The notes below the pieces were generated by a model. The model was not told where the DNA came from and made no database searches. It saw nothing but the letters and a program-made list of their open reading frames with translations. The translations under genes and the position numbers were made by a program. Source: Candidatus Eremiobacteraceae bacterium (GTDB taxonomy: Bacteria; Vulcanimicrobiota; Vulcanimicrobiia; Eremiobacterales; Eremiobacteraceae). From it: DNA of 64,000 nt. This document shows, piece by piece, positions 27,061 to 35,673 of the stretch. The DNA is taken from NCBI GenBank assembly GCA_035314825.1, contig DATFYX010000001.1, positions 62,001 to 126,000 of the forward strand, written 5' to 3'. Position 1 is the first letter of the stretch, and every line of letters starts with the position of its first letter.

Positions 27061-27139
27061 AAAGATAGAACGTGACGCTGCATGGCGGCGTCTCCGGCAG
27101 GCGTTAAAGGGCCGTGAGGAAAACCATTTCTGTCCTCAA

Positions 27140-27223
27140 GCCGAAGTGGCGAAACTGGCAGACGCGCAAGTTTCAGGTACTTGTGTCCGAAAGGACGTGC
27201 AGGTTCAAGTCCTGTCTTCGGCA
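27140..27223 (+). tRNA. tRNA-Leu (anticodon CAG)
   Basis: Acceptor GCCGAAG (27140-27146) pairs with CTTCGGC (27216-27222), followed by discriminator A; CCA is not encoded. The anticodon stem CAAGT/ACTTG encloses TTCAGGT with CAG at 27174-27176, which reads CUG. A long variable arm (TGTCCGAAAGGACG) and the T loop GGTTCAAGTCC confirm a class II tRNA-Leu. Confidence 0.95.
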
Positions 27224-27261
27224 CGCACTCATGCGATCGTCCTACGCGCAAAGGGGAGTTC

Positions 27262-28539
27262 ATGTCGTCCACGCTCGATCGGTCCGCCGTCCAATCCCAG
27301 CAAAACGTCTGGCAGATGGCGCAGCGCCAACTCGATGAAGTCGCGGCGCTCATCGGCCTCGACGAGAATATCCACGCCTACTTGCGCGAGCCCAAGCGCG
27401 TCTTGGCGGTGTCGGTCCCGGTCGGCATGGACAACGGGAAGCTCAAAGTGTTCGAGGGTTACCGCGTCCAGCACAATCTCTCGCGCGGTCCCGGCAAAGG
27501 CGGCATTCGCTTCCATCCGGACGTGACCCTCGACGAGGTCAAGGCGCTGGCGATGTGGATGACCTGGAAGTGCGCGCTGGCCAACATCCCGTTCGGCGGC
27601 GCCAAGGGCGGCGTGATCTGCGATACCAAAGCGATGTCGCTCAAAGAGCTCGAGGGCCTGACGCGCCGCTTCACCAGCGAGATCTCGATCATCATCGGAC
27701 CCGAGAAAGACATCCCCGCGCCGGACGTCTATACGACGCCGCAGATCATGGCATGGATCATGGATACGTATTCGATGCAGAAGGGATACTCGATCCCCGG
27801 CGTCGTCACCGGCAAGCCGATCGCGATCGGCGGCTCGCTCGGGCGCGATAAGGCGACGGCGCGCGGCTGCCTGTACGTCACCAATGAAGCGATCAAGGAG
27901 CTCGGCATCAAACACGACGGCGCGCGCGTCGCCATTCAAGGGTTCGGCAATGCCGGCATGTATGCGGCAGAGCTGATGGCGGCGGACGGTTTCAGCGTCG
28001 TCGCCGTCTCAGACAGCCGCGGCGGCGTGGCCAACCCGAAGGGGCTGGACATCGCGGGCCTCACCGCGTTCAAGCAAGAGACAGGCACGGTCACCGGTTT
28101 CTCCGGCGGCGACCGCATCTCGAACAAAGACGTCTTGGAATACGACTGCGACGTGCTCGTCCCGGCAGCGCTCGAGAAAGTCATCACGCGCGAGAACGCG
28201 TCGCGCATCAGAGCCAAGATCGTCGCCGAAGCTGCCAACGGACCGACGCTGCCCGAAGCGGATCAGATCCTCCACGAGCGCGGCATCATGGTGCTGCCCG
28301 ACATCTTGGCGAATGCGGGCGGCGTCAGCGTGTCGTACTTCGAGTGGGTGCAAGACCTGCAAGAGAACTTCTGGGAAGAGGACGAAGTCAACGAGCGCCT
28401 GCGCCGCAAGATGGTGCGCGCGTTCCGCGAGACGTTCGAACAGGCCAAGAAATATAAGACCGACATGCGCCACGGCGCCTACGTGGTGGCTGTCGGCCGG
28501 GTGGCCGAAGCGACCAAACTGCGCGGCATCTACCCCTAG
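27262..28539 (+). CDS. gdhA: Glutamate dehydrogenase (Glu/Leu/Phe/Val family)
   Basis: Interconverts glutamate and 2-oxoglutarate plus ammonia in the cytoplasm. It has 425 residues, the hexameric short type. The catalytic region reads RGPGKGGIRFHPDVTLDEV and FGGAKGGVICD; the dinucleotide fold has IQGFGNAGMYAAEL. The ATG at 27262 was chosen because AAGGGGAG precedes it; the frame stays open upstream but that part overlaps the tRNA. Cofactor preference cannot be decided from sequence alone. Confidence 0.95.
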   Translation: MSSTLDRSAVQSQQNVWQMAQRQLDEVAALIGLDENIHAYLREPKRVLAVSVPVGMDNGKLKVFEGYRVQHNLSRGPGKGGIRFHPDVTLDEVKALAMWMTWKCALANIPFGGAKGGVICDTKAMSLKELEGLTRRFTSEISIIIGPEKDIPAPDVYTTPQIMAWIMDTYSMQKGYSIPGVVTGKPIAIGGSLGRDKATARGCLYVTNEAIKELGIKHDGARVAIQGFGNAGMYAAELMAADGFSVVAVSDSRGGVANPKGLDIAGLTAFKQETGTVTGFSGGDRISNKDVLEYDCDVLVPAALEKVITRENASRIRAKIVAEAANGPTLPEADQILHERGIMVLPDILANAGGVSVSYFEWVQDLQENFWEEDEVNERLRRKMVRAFRETFEQAKKYKTDMRHGAYVVAVGRVAEATKLRGIYP

Positions 28540-28548
28540 GTGGCCCCG

Positions 28549-30429
28549 ATGCGATGCCGGATCCTGGCGCGCGTCGCGGTGGTCGCGGTTCTTGTCTTGT
28601 TCTGCTGCGGCACGGCGCGCGCGGCACGGCAGCCGATGACGCTGCTCGTCGATGCGCGCGAAGCGCCGCGCAACATCATCCACGCGCAGATGACCATCCC
28701 GGTGACCGCCGGCGATCTCACCCTGTACTATCCGAAATGGATACCCGGCGAGCACGGGCCGACCGGACCCTTGAACGATCTCGCCGCGCTTCACGTCGAA
28801 GGCGGCGGGGCGACACTGTCCTGGCAGCGCGATCTCGTCGACCAGTACGCGTTCCATATCCGCGTGCCTGCGGGCGTCACATCGCTGGCCGTCTCGTTCG
28901 ATTTTCTCATGACGCAAGACGACGTCATAGGGACGCCCGACATCCTCGTGTTGAACTGGAACCGCGCGCTGCTCTATCCGGCTGGGGCGCCGGTCAGCGA
29001 CATCCCGGTGACGCCAAGCATCATCCTCCCGCAAGGATGGCAGTACGACACCGCGTTGCCGTCGCCGGCGCGCAACGGCCCGCGCGTTGACTTCGGAACC
29101 ATCAGCCTGGAGAGGTTGGTCGATTCGCCGCTGGACGCTGGGCGCTACGTCCGCCAAGCGACTCTTTTGGATCAGCCGGATGCGACGAATGAGATCCACA
29201 TCTTCGCCGCCACTCCTGCCGATCTCGATTTCGACGCCGACATGGTCGCCAAGCTCAAGAACCTAGTGACACAGGCCGACGATCTGTACGGCGCGCGTCA
29301 CTGGACGCACTACCATTTCTTGCTCACGCTCAGCGACGCGATCGCGCCCGAAGGGATCGAGCACCACGAGTCGAGCGACAACCGGGAGATCGACACGTAT
29401 CTGACCGATCCGAAGGCGTTTGACTCTAGCGCCGACCTCTTACCGCATGAGTTCTCGCATTCGTGGAACGGCAAGTACCGTAGGCCCGCCGACCTGACGA
29501 CGACGGATTATCAAGAGCCGGAGAAGACCGATCTGCTGTGGATCTACGAAGGCCTGAACCAATACATCGGTGATGTGCTCTCGTACCGCAGCGGTTTGCG
29601 CGACCCCAAGGAATATCCGGACTACCTGGCCGGCCTGTACGCCGGACTGGACTACGAGCCAGGCAGGCTGACGACACCGTTGAGCGAGGTCGCCGTTGCC
29701 GCGCCGTATCTGTATGAAGCACCCAGGCAGTGGACCCAGGAACGGCGCACCACCGACGACTTCTACGACGAAGGCGAATTGGTGTGGCTCGACGCCGACA
29801 CGCTGATCCGCCAAGCGAGCAACGGTTCGAAGTCGCTCGACACGTTCATGAAAGGGTTCTTCGGTCCGCCGAGCACGCCGCCGATGGTCCGGACCTACAC
29901 ATACGGCGACGTCGTGGCGGCGCTCAACGCGGTGCAGCCGTATGACTGGGACGCGTTCTTCAAGACGCGCGTCTACACGGTGATGAAACATCCGCCGTCC
30001 GAGTGGCTCGCTCGAGCTGGGTATCGATTGACGTTCAACGACGTGCCCAACGCCACTGACGAGATCGTCGAGGAGGCGCGCAACACGATCGATCTGCGCT
30101 ATTCGATCGGCGTCGTCGTGCGATCGGAAAATGACGATTCATCGCCCGGCGAAGTGGGCAACGTGCTGACGGGATCGCCGGCAGCGATAGCGGGTCTTGG
30201 TGCCGGGATGAAGATCGTGGCGGTGAATTGGCGCGCGTTCAGCGCCGATAGCTTGCATGCGGCGGTCAAGGCGTCGCGCGGCACGACCGCACCGATTACG
30301 CTCATCGTGCAAAGCGGTAAGACGTTCGCGCTGATCTCAATCGACTACCATGGCGGAGAGCGCTTCCCGCACCTCGAGCGCACGCAAGGGACGCCCGACA
30401 TGCTGGCGGCGATCACCGCACCTCGCTGA
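28549..30429 (+). CDS. Secreted M61-family aminopeptidase with PDZ domain
   Basis: A 626-residue exported metallopeptidase of the glycyl-aminopeptidase type. After a signal peptide (VAVVAVLVLFCCGTARA) comes the N-terminal beta domain, then the zinc site HEFSHSWNGKYRRP with the downstream glutamate in WIYEGLNQYIGDVLSYRSG, and a C-terminal PDZ-like domain (about 530-610, VLTGSPAAIAGLGAGMKIVAVN). The ATG at 28549 has AGGTGG five bases upstream; a GTG at 28540 adds three residues. It probably cleaves Gly/Ala-rich peptides in the periplasm. Confidence 0.9.
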   Translation: MRCRILARVAVVAVLVLFCCGTARAARQPMTLLVDAREAPRNIIHAQMTIPVTAGDLTLYYPKWIPGEHGPTGPLNDLAALHVEGGGATLSWQRDLVDQYAFHIRVPAGVTSLAVSFDFLMTQDDVIGTPDILVLNWNRALLYPAGAPVSDIPVTPSIILPQGWQYDTALPSPARNGPRVDFGTISLERLVDSPLDAGRYVRQATLLDQPDATNEIHIFAATPADLDFDADMVAKLKNLVTQADDLYGARHWTHYHFLLTLSDAIAPEGIEHHESSDNREIDTYLTDPKAFDSSADLLPHEFSHSWNGKYRRPADLTTTDYQEPEKTDLLWIYEGLNQYIGDVLSYRSGLRDPKEYPDYLAGLYAGLDYEPGRLTTPLSEVAVAAPYLYEAPRQWTQERRTTDDFYDEGELVWLDADTLIRQASNGSKSLDTFMKGFFGPPSTPPMVRTYTYGDVVAALNAVQPYDWDAFFKTRVYTVMKHPPSEWLARAGYRLTFNDVPNATDEIVEEARNTIDLRYSIGVVVRSENDDSSPGEVGNVLTGSPAAIAGLGAGMKIVAVNWRAFSADSLHAAVKASRGTTAPITLIVQSGKTFALISIDYHGGERFPHLERTQGTPDMLAAITAPR

Positions 30430-30509
30430 CGGCCTCCGCCGTCCCGCACGTGGGAGCCGCCTTGCGAGGCGCCGCGAACGGCGGGGATACCGCGAGAGGA
30501 GGTCCAGTG

Positions 30510-31730
30510 ATGCCATACCTTCCAGGCATGGGTCGGCGCGAGTTCCTCATCGGGGGCGCGGCATTGGGCGGCACGCTGCTCGGTGCTCCCGCGCTCGCGC
30601 AAACGGTCACGCTTCCGTTTGCCAACGGCGCTCGGCCGGTGGCGACGTATCCGCAAAAGCGGCCGCTCATCGTCCTGACCACACGGCCGGTGCAGCTGGA
30701 GACGCCGTTCTCGATCTTCAACGAGAGCGAGTTCACGCCTAATGATGCGTTTTTCGTGCGCTGGCATCTCGCCGGCGTGCCGACCGACATAGACGTCAAC
30801 GCATTCCGCATCAACGTTCACGGTTTGGTGACGACGCCTCTGCAGCTCAGCGTCGCTGACCTGAAGGCCGGTTTTGATGCCGTCGAGATCGCCGCTGTGT
30901 GCGAATGTTCCGGCAACAGCCGCGGCTTCTTCAGCCCGCGCGTGGCCGGCGGCCAGTGGGCCAACGGCGCAATGGGCAACGCGCTATGGAAGGGCGTACG
31001 CCTCAAAGACATCCTCGCCAAGGCGGGCGTGCGCGACGGCGCAGTGCAAGTCCGCCTGAACGGCGCGGAGACGCCGGTGCTTCCCGCCACTCCGGACTTC
31101 GTCAAGGCGCTCGACATAGACGTGGCGATGGGCGATGACGTCATCGTCGCCTATTCCATGAACGGCGCAGACCTGCCGGTGCTCAACGGCTATCCGGTGC
31201 GTCTGGTCGTTCCAGGATATTTCGCGACGTACTGGACGAAAATGCTCAACGACATCGAAGTGCTCTCCGAGACGGATCAGAACTTTTGGATGAAGACGGC
31301 GTATCGCATTCCGGCGGATCCCTGCGGCTGCCAGCAACCGGGCGCGACGGTCAAGACGGTGCCGATCACTCGTCTCACGGTGCGCTCATTCATCACCAGC
31401 GTGGCTGACGGCGCGCGCGTCGCGCCCAGCGTCGCATTGACGGTCAAAGGTATCGCCTTCGACAGCGGATACGGCATTCAGAGCGTCTTGTTCTCGGCGG
31501 ATGGCGGCGGGCACTGGACGCCGGCAACCCTGGGCAAAGACTATGGCAAGTACGCTTTTCGGCCATGGCAGGCACGTTTCACCCCGCAAGCCGGCACGCA
31601 GTATGCGCTTGCATCCTTGGCGATGAACACCATCGGCGAGGCGCAACGTTTGGATAACCCGGTATGGAATCCCGGCGGCTATCTGCGCAACACGGTGGAG
31701 ACCGTCCGCGTGGAGGCGTCGGCATCATGA
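30510..31730 (+). CDS. Tat-exported sulfite oxidase-family molybdoenzyme (SorA-like)
   Basis: A 406-residue molybdopterin enzyme, probably oxidising sulfite to sulfate in the periplasm. A twin-arginine signal (MGRREFLIGGAALGG) is followed by the molybdopterin domain with the Mo-ligand cysteine C133 in CSGNSRGFF, and a C-terminal Mo-co dimerisation domain (TRLTVRSFITS to the end). AGAGGAGG precedes the ATG by about 7 bases. It overlaps a cytochrome c gene by 4 bases, the arrangement of sorAB sulfite dehydrogenases. Substrate is inferred from family and partner. Confidence 0.88.
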   Translation: MPYLPGMGRREFLIGGAALGGTLLGAPALAQTVTLPFANGARPVATYPQKRPLIVLTTRPVQLETPFSIFNESEFTPNDAFFVRWHLAGVPTDIDVNAFRINVHGLVTTPLQLSVADLKAGFDAVEIAAVCECSGNSRGFFSPRVAGGQWANGAMGNALWKGVRLKDILAKAGVRDGAVQVRLNGAETPVLPATPDFVKALDIDVAMGDDVIVAYSMNGADLPVLNGYPVRLVVPGYFATYWTKMLNDIEVLSETDQNFWMKTAYRIPADPCGCQQPGATVKTVPITRLTVRSFITSVADGARVAPSVALTVKGIAFDSGYGIQSVLFSADGGGHWTPATLGKDYGKYAFRPWQARFTPQAGTQYALASLAMNTIGEAQRLDNPVWNPGGYLRNTVETVRVEASAS

Positions 31731-32053
31731 AAAAGCTTACGGTTCTCTCGCTGGTGTTCGCAACCGGTTTGGCAGTCGTGGGCGTCGGCGTGACTCGTGC
31801 CGATTCGAACGGCTCCATCACATTGCCGCCGCCCGACATCACGTTCAACGACGGTCCGAATGTCGCGCTCGCGCAATCGAAGTGCTTGATCTGCCATTCC
31901 GCAGATTACGTCTACACGCAGCCACCGCTGACCAAAGCTCAGTGGACGGCCGAGGTGACGAAGATGCAAAAGGCATTCGGCGCCCCCATCGCTGATGCGG
32001 ACATCCCGTTGCTCGTCGACTATCTGATGTCGCAGAACGGCAAGCAGAGCTGA
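31727..32053 (+). CDS. Periplasmic monohaem cytochrome c (SorB-like)
   Basis: A 108-residue protein with a signal peptide (LSLVFATGLAVVGVGVTRA) and one haem site, CLICH (C53, C56, H57), plus a late methionine (DYLMSQNG) as a possible sixth ligand. The ATG overlaps the sulfite oxidase stop (ATGA). It most likely accepts electrons from that enzyme and passes them to the respiratory chain. Confidence 0.88.
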   Translation: MKKLTVLSLVFATGLAVVGVGVTRADSNGSITLPPPDITFNDGPNVALAQSKCLICHSADYVYTQPPLTKAQWTAEVTKMQKAFGAPIADADIPLLVDYLMSQNGKQS

Positions 32054-32091
32054 GCCACGAAGGTTCCGTCGGGATCCGGCCGGCGGAATCG

Positions 32092-32526
32092 TTGGACGAC
32101 ATCCGGCTCGTCGCGCCGCTGTTCGATGCGTACCGCGTGTTCTACAAGGCGCCCTCCGATCCGCACGGCGCGTTCGCGTTTCTCCACGAGCGCTGGAGCC
32201 GGCGCGAATCCGCCTTGTTCATCGCGTTCGATGATGGTGTGCCGGTCGGCTTCGTGCACTTGTATCCACTGTTCTTGTCCGTGGCGATGCGCAGCCTCTG
32301 GCTGCTCAACGACCTCTACGTCCATCCCGGTTCGCGCAAAGCCGGCGTCGGCCGCCTGCTCATGCGGCGCGCCGAGCGGCACGCGCACGAAACCGGCGCG
32401 GCGGGCCTGACGCTGAGCACGGCCTTCGACAACAAAGCCGCCCAAGCGCTCTACACATCCGAGGGCTACGTGCGAGACGAGCACTTCTGGGTCTTCCTAA
32501 AGACCCTCGACGGCACGACGCCGTAA
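32092..32526 (+). CDS. GNAT-family acetyltransferase
   Basis: A GCN5-related N-acetyltransferase with the acetyl-CoA site around HPGSRKAGVGRLLM and the C-terminal ALYTSEGYVRDEHFWVFLK. The first standard start codon in the open frame is the TTG at 32092, but the preceding codons already encode a GNAT-like beginning (GIRPAES), so the true start may be a non-standard codon such as CTG 32050, overlapping the cytochrome stop. Substrate unknown. Confidence 0.8.
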   Translation: MDDIRLVAPLFDAYRVFYKAPSDPHGAFAFLHERWSRRESALFIAFDDGVPVGFVHLYPLFLSVAMRSLWLLNDLYVHPGSRKAGVGRLLMRRAERHAHETGAAGLTLSTAFDNKAAQALYTSEGYVRDEHFWVFLKTLDGTTP

Positions 32527-32585
32527 GGCCACAGCCGGCACCCCGCTTCCCAATCAGCCACGCACTCAAACCTGCGGCGCGCGGG

Positions 32586-32591
32586 TACAAT
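32586..32591 (+). promoter_or_regulatory. -10 element placed for a leaderless transcript
   Basis: TACAAT lies exactly six bases before the ATG at 32598, with no ribosome-binding site and no clear -35. Transcription would then begin at or next to the start codon. The same spacing is seen before coaE. Confidence 0.55.
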
Positions 32592-32597
32592 GCTGAT

Positions 32598-33083
32598 ATG
32601 AAGAAAATCGCATCCGCCATCCTCGCCTGTCTGGCAGCGTCGCTCGTGCTGCCTGCCGTAGCGCGCGCAAGCGACGATCCGCCAAAGGCGTGGCAGGACG
32701 TGCGCGCGCTCGTCGTGCGCTTCAACGACGCACAGAATTCGCATGACCTCGACGTGATCGGCGCGCTGCTGCTCGACTCGCCGGACTTCACGTGGGCCGA
32801 TGGACCGCTCACGCTGCGCGGTCACGACGCGGCCATGAGCCAGCTGGCAGCCATGTACCAATCAGCGACGTGGAGCGTCTTGCCGGATTATGGTTCCCTT
32901 AATATCAGGCTGTTGAGCCCCGACGCCGCCGACGTGTCCCTACCCGCCCAATTCAAGGAAGACGTTGCCAATCAAGACACGCTGGTCACGCGATCTGTCG
33001 TGTATGAACGCGCCATCAGAACCCCGCAAGGATGGCGACTGGCCAGCGTGACCGTGCAACCGCCGCTGACGAGCTCCCTCTAG
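32598..33083 (+). CDS. Secreted SnoaL/NTF2-like protein
   Basis: A 161-residue protein with a Sec signal (MKKIASAILACLAASLVLPAVARA) and an NTF2-like cone fold: VRALVVRFNDAQNSHDLDVIGALLLDSPDFTW, then strands ending in TPQGWRLASVTVQP. Such proteins range from small-molecule binders to isomerases, and the sequence does not decide which. It is probably expressed from its own leaderless promoter. Confidence 0.75.
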   Translation: MKKIASAILACLAASLVLPAVARASDDPPKAWQDVRALVVRFNDAQNSHDLDVIGALLLDSPDFTWADGPLTLRGHDAAMSQLAAMYQSATWSVLPDYGSLNIRLLSPDAADVSLPAQFKEDVANQDTLVTRSVVYERAIRTPQGWRLASVTVQPPLTSSL

Positions 33084-33132
33084 CGTCCCGCAACCGGGGC
33101 GAGTTCGATAGGCCTGGCGAGAACCAGCGGCG

Positions 33133-34065
33133 ATGAGTTTGGGGGATGAGGTCCGCGCAGGGCTAAGCGCGCACCCGAAGACGCTGCCGACCAAATACCT
33201 GTACGACGACCTCGGATCGGCGCTCTTCGAAGTCATCTGCCTCCTGCCCGAGTATTACCTCACCCGCGCCGAGGGCGCGATCTTGCGCGCGCACGCGCGC
33301 GACATCGTCGCGTCGGTCGGCGACTCGCTGGAGATCGTCGAGCTGGGTAGCGGCACCGCGACCAAGACCCGCCTGCTGCTGGACGCGGCGCTCGCGCGCC
33401 AGGGGGCGCTGCGCTACAGCCCTATCGACATCTCGCGGTCAGCGCTCGATCAGACCGTGCACGCGCTCAACGCCGAATATCCGGCGATCACGGTCGATCC
33501 GCACGTCGCGGACTACCATGAAGGTCTGCGCCGCTTCTCGCGCAACGGCGTCGAACGCACGCTCGTCCTGTTCCTCGGTTCGAACATCGGAAACTTCGAG
33601 CCCTACGAGGCCCAGCGGACGCTGCGCGCGGTCCGCGAGACGTTGCGGTCGGGTGATTCGCTGCTCATGGGCGCGGACATGAAGAAAGACATCGCGATCA
33701 TCGAAAGCGCATACAACGATAAGCTTGGCGTCACCGCTGCGTTCAACAAGAACCTGCTGCTGCGCATCAACCGCGAACTCGGCGGACATTTCGACCTCGA
33801 CGCGTTCCGGCACCGCGCTTCGTACAACGCCGCCGAGGGGCGCGTCGAAATGCACCTCGTCAGCGACGCTGCGCAAGACCTCGCGATAGACAACCTCGGG
33901 ATGAACGTCCATTTCGATCCGGGCGAGAGCATCCACACCGAGTCGTCGTACAAGTACGACGCCGATCAGATCAAGGCGCTCGCCCATGCGACCGGCTTCG
34001 AGGTCGCCAAGACGTGGAAGGACGCCGAGAGCACGTTCACATCGAATCTCCTCGTCGCACGTTAG
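33133..34065 (+). CDS. egtD: EgtD-type L-histidine N-alpha-methyltransferase
   Basis: A SAM-dependent enzyme that trimethylates histidine to hercynine, the first step of ergothioneine synthesis. It has 310 residues, family-typical length. Characteristic parts are LLPEYYLTRAE, the SAM site IVELGSGTATKTRLLL, FLGSNIGNFEP, and GESIHTESSYKY near the C-terminus. EgtB, which would add sulfur, is not in the window, so it may be elsewhere or the enzyme may only make hercynine. It ends in a 4-base convergent overlap with the transporter operon. Confidence 0.9.
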   Translation: MSLGDEVRAGLSAHPKTLPTKYLYDDLGSALFEVICLLPEYYLTRAEGAILRAHARDIVASVGDSLEIVELGSGTATKTRLLLDAALARQGALRYSPIDISRSALDQTVHALNAEYPAITVDPHVADYHEGLRRFSRNGVERTLVLFLGSNIGNFEPYEAQRTLRAVRETLRSGDSLLMGADMKKDIAIIESAYNDKLGVTAAFNKNLLLRINRELGGHFDLDAFRHRASYNAAEGRVEMHLVSDAAQDLAIDNLGMNVHFDPGESIHTESSYKYDADQIKALAHATGFEVAKTWKDAESTFTSNLLVAR

Positions 34066-34691
34066 CTTGGCGCCACCAGGTGGCGGCGATATCTCGCCTC
34101 TGCTCGCCGCAACAGGAAATCAACCGTGAGCGCGAGCGCCGCTGACACAAGCGCGCCTGCGACCGCCTTATCCGGATAGTCCGCCTGGATGCCTCCGAGC
34201 ACGAGCGTGCCCAAGCCGCCCGCGTCGATCCACGCAGCGACGTTGGCGATGCCGATGATCGACACGGCCGCGATGCGCACACCGCCTAGCGCTACCGGCA
34301 TGGCCAAGGGGCGCTCGACGCGCCAGAAAACCTGCCACCCGTCCATACCCATGCCGCGCGCGGCTTCACGCGCGGCCGGATCGACGCCGTCGATGCCCGC
34401 AGCGATGTTGCGCACAAGGATCATCTGCGCGTAGGCCGCTAGCGCCACCAGCGCGGTCGTGAAACCCAAGCCCAGCACCGGGATGAGCAGCGCGAACAGC
34501 GCCAGGCTCGGAATCGTGTAGATCGCGCCCAGCAGCGCGAAGATCGGCGTGCGGGCGAACTTGGAGCGCGCGGCCAGTACGCCGACGGGGATCGCGAACG
34601 CCAATGCGACCGCAAGCGCTGCGAAGCTCAGCCAGATATGCTGGCCGAGCGCCTTTGCCACGATGTCGGGATGCGCGAAGATATAGTGCAC
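34062..34691 (-). CDS. Osmoprotectant ABC transporter permease, distal copy
   Basis: A 209-residue permease of the glycine betaine/choline type with five or six hydrophobic segments. The coupling loop reads EAARGMGMDGWQVFWRVERPLAMP and is followed by GVRIAAVSIIGIANVAAWIDAGGLGTL. The GTG at 34691 begins one base after the stop of the ATPase gene, so the two are coupled. It is the last gene of the operon running from PilZ. Confidence 0.9.
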   Translation of the reverse strand: MHYIFAHPDIVAKALGQHIWLSFAALAVALAFAIPVGVLAARSKFARTPIFALLGAIYTIPSLALFALLIPVLGLGFTTALVALAAYAQMILVRNIAAGIDGVDPAAREAARGMGMDGWQVFWRVERPLAMPVALGGVRIAAVSIIGIANVAAWIDAGGLGTLVLGGIQADYPDKAVAGALVSAALALTVDFLLRRAEARYRRHLVAPS

Positions 34692-34692
34692 G

Positions 34693-35670
34693 TCAGGCCT
34701 TCGCCGTCGCCGGCCGCGCGGCTCTTCGGATATCGGCAAGCGTCAGCGAACCTAGCGGCGAGCCGCGCGCATCGACCACGAGCAGCGACTCGACGCCTGC
34801 CTGCATCATCAATGACAGCGCCGTCCGCAAATCGCGGTCCACGCCGATGCGATGCCCGCTCGCAGGCGTCGACGACCCCGCTGCGGACATCGCGGCCGAG
34901 ACCTTCATCACGGAAAAACGGCGCATCACGTCGTCGGCGTTGAGCAGCGCGGCGACGAACACGTTAGCGGGCCCGGTGATGATCTCGAGCGGCGTGCCCG
35001 CCTGCTCGATGCGCCCGCCCCGCATCACCACGAGCACATCGGCGAGGCGCAGGGCTTCATCCACGTCGTGCGTCACGAACAGCACGGTCTTGTGCAGCCG
35101 CGCATGGAGCGCCGCGAGCTCAGCCTGAAGCCGCTCGCGCTCGATGGCGTCGAGCGCGCCGAAGGGCTCGTCCATCAACAGGATCTTCGGGTCCGCCGCC
35201 AACGCGCGCGCCAGCCCGACCCGCTGTTGCTGGCCGCCCGAGAGTTGCGCGGGATAGCGCGAGCGGTACTGTTGCGGTTCGAGGTGCACGAGCGCGAGCA
35301 GCTCGTCGACCCGCGCGGCGATGCGCGCGCGGTCCCAATGCAGCAGCGAGGGCACGACGGCGATATTGTCCGCGACGGTCATGTGCGCGAACAGCCCGAC
35401 CTGCTGGATCACGTAACCGATGCCGCGCCGCAAAGGGACCGGATCCACGCTCGTGACGTCGACACCATCCACCAGCACTCGGCCGGCCGTGAGGTCGTAG
35501 AGGCGGTTGACCGTCTTGAGCAGCGTCGTCTTGCCGCTGCCCGAAGGCCCGACAAGGACGGCGAACGTGCCGGACGCGATCTCCAGGCTGACGTCGTTGA
35601 CCGCGTGGTCGCCGCCGGGATAGGTCTTGACGGCGTGGTCGAAAGCGATCGCCGGCGTGGCGTCTGGCAT
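34693..35670 (-). CDS. Osmoprotectant ABC transporter ATPase with CBS-type tail
   Basis: A 325-residue ATPase of the OpuCA/ProV/YehX type. Walker A GPSGSGKTT, Q-loop YVIQQ, signature LSGGQQQR, Walker B ILLMDEP and switch VTHDVDEA are all intact. The C-terminal 60-70 residues (DLRTALSLMMQAGVESLLVVDARGSPLGSLTLADI) form a CBS motif, which in OpuA senses ionic strength or nucleotides. It fits an osmotically gated importer. Confidence 0.93.
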   Translation of the reverse strand: MPDATPAIAFDHAVKTYPGGDHAVNDVSLEIASGTFAVLVGPSGSGKTTLLKTVNRLYDLTAGRVLVDGVDVTSVDPVPLRRGIGYVIQQVGLFAHMTVADNIAVVPSLLHWDRARIAARVDELLALVHLEPQQYRSRYPAQLSGGQQQRVGLARALAADPKILLMDEPFGALDAIERERLQAELAALHARLHKTVLFVTHDVDEALRLADVLVVMRGGRIEQAGTPLEIITGPANVFVAALLNADDVMRRFSVMKVSAAMSAAGSSTPASGHRIGVDRDLRTALSLMMQAGVESLLVVDARGSPLGSLTLADIRRAARPATAKA

Positions 35671-35673
35671 GGC

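Noticed and set aside
27181-27261. An N-terminal extension of glutamate dehydrogenase
   Set aside because: It would begin inside tRNA-Leu and lacks a ribosome-binding site; ATG 27262 has AAGGGGAG and fits the family.
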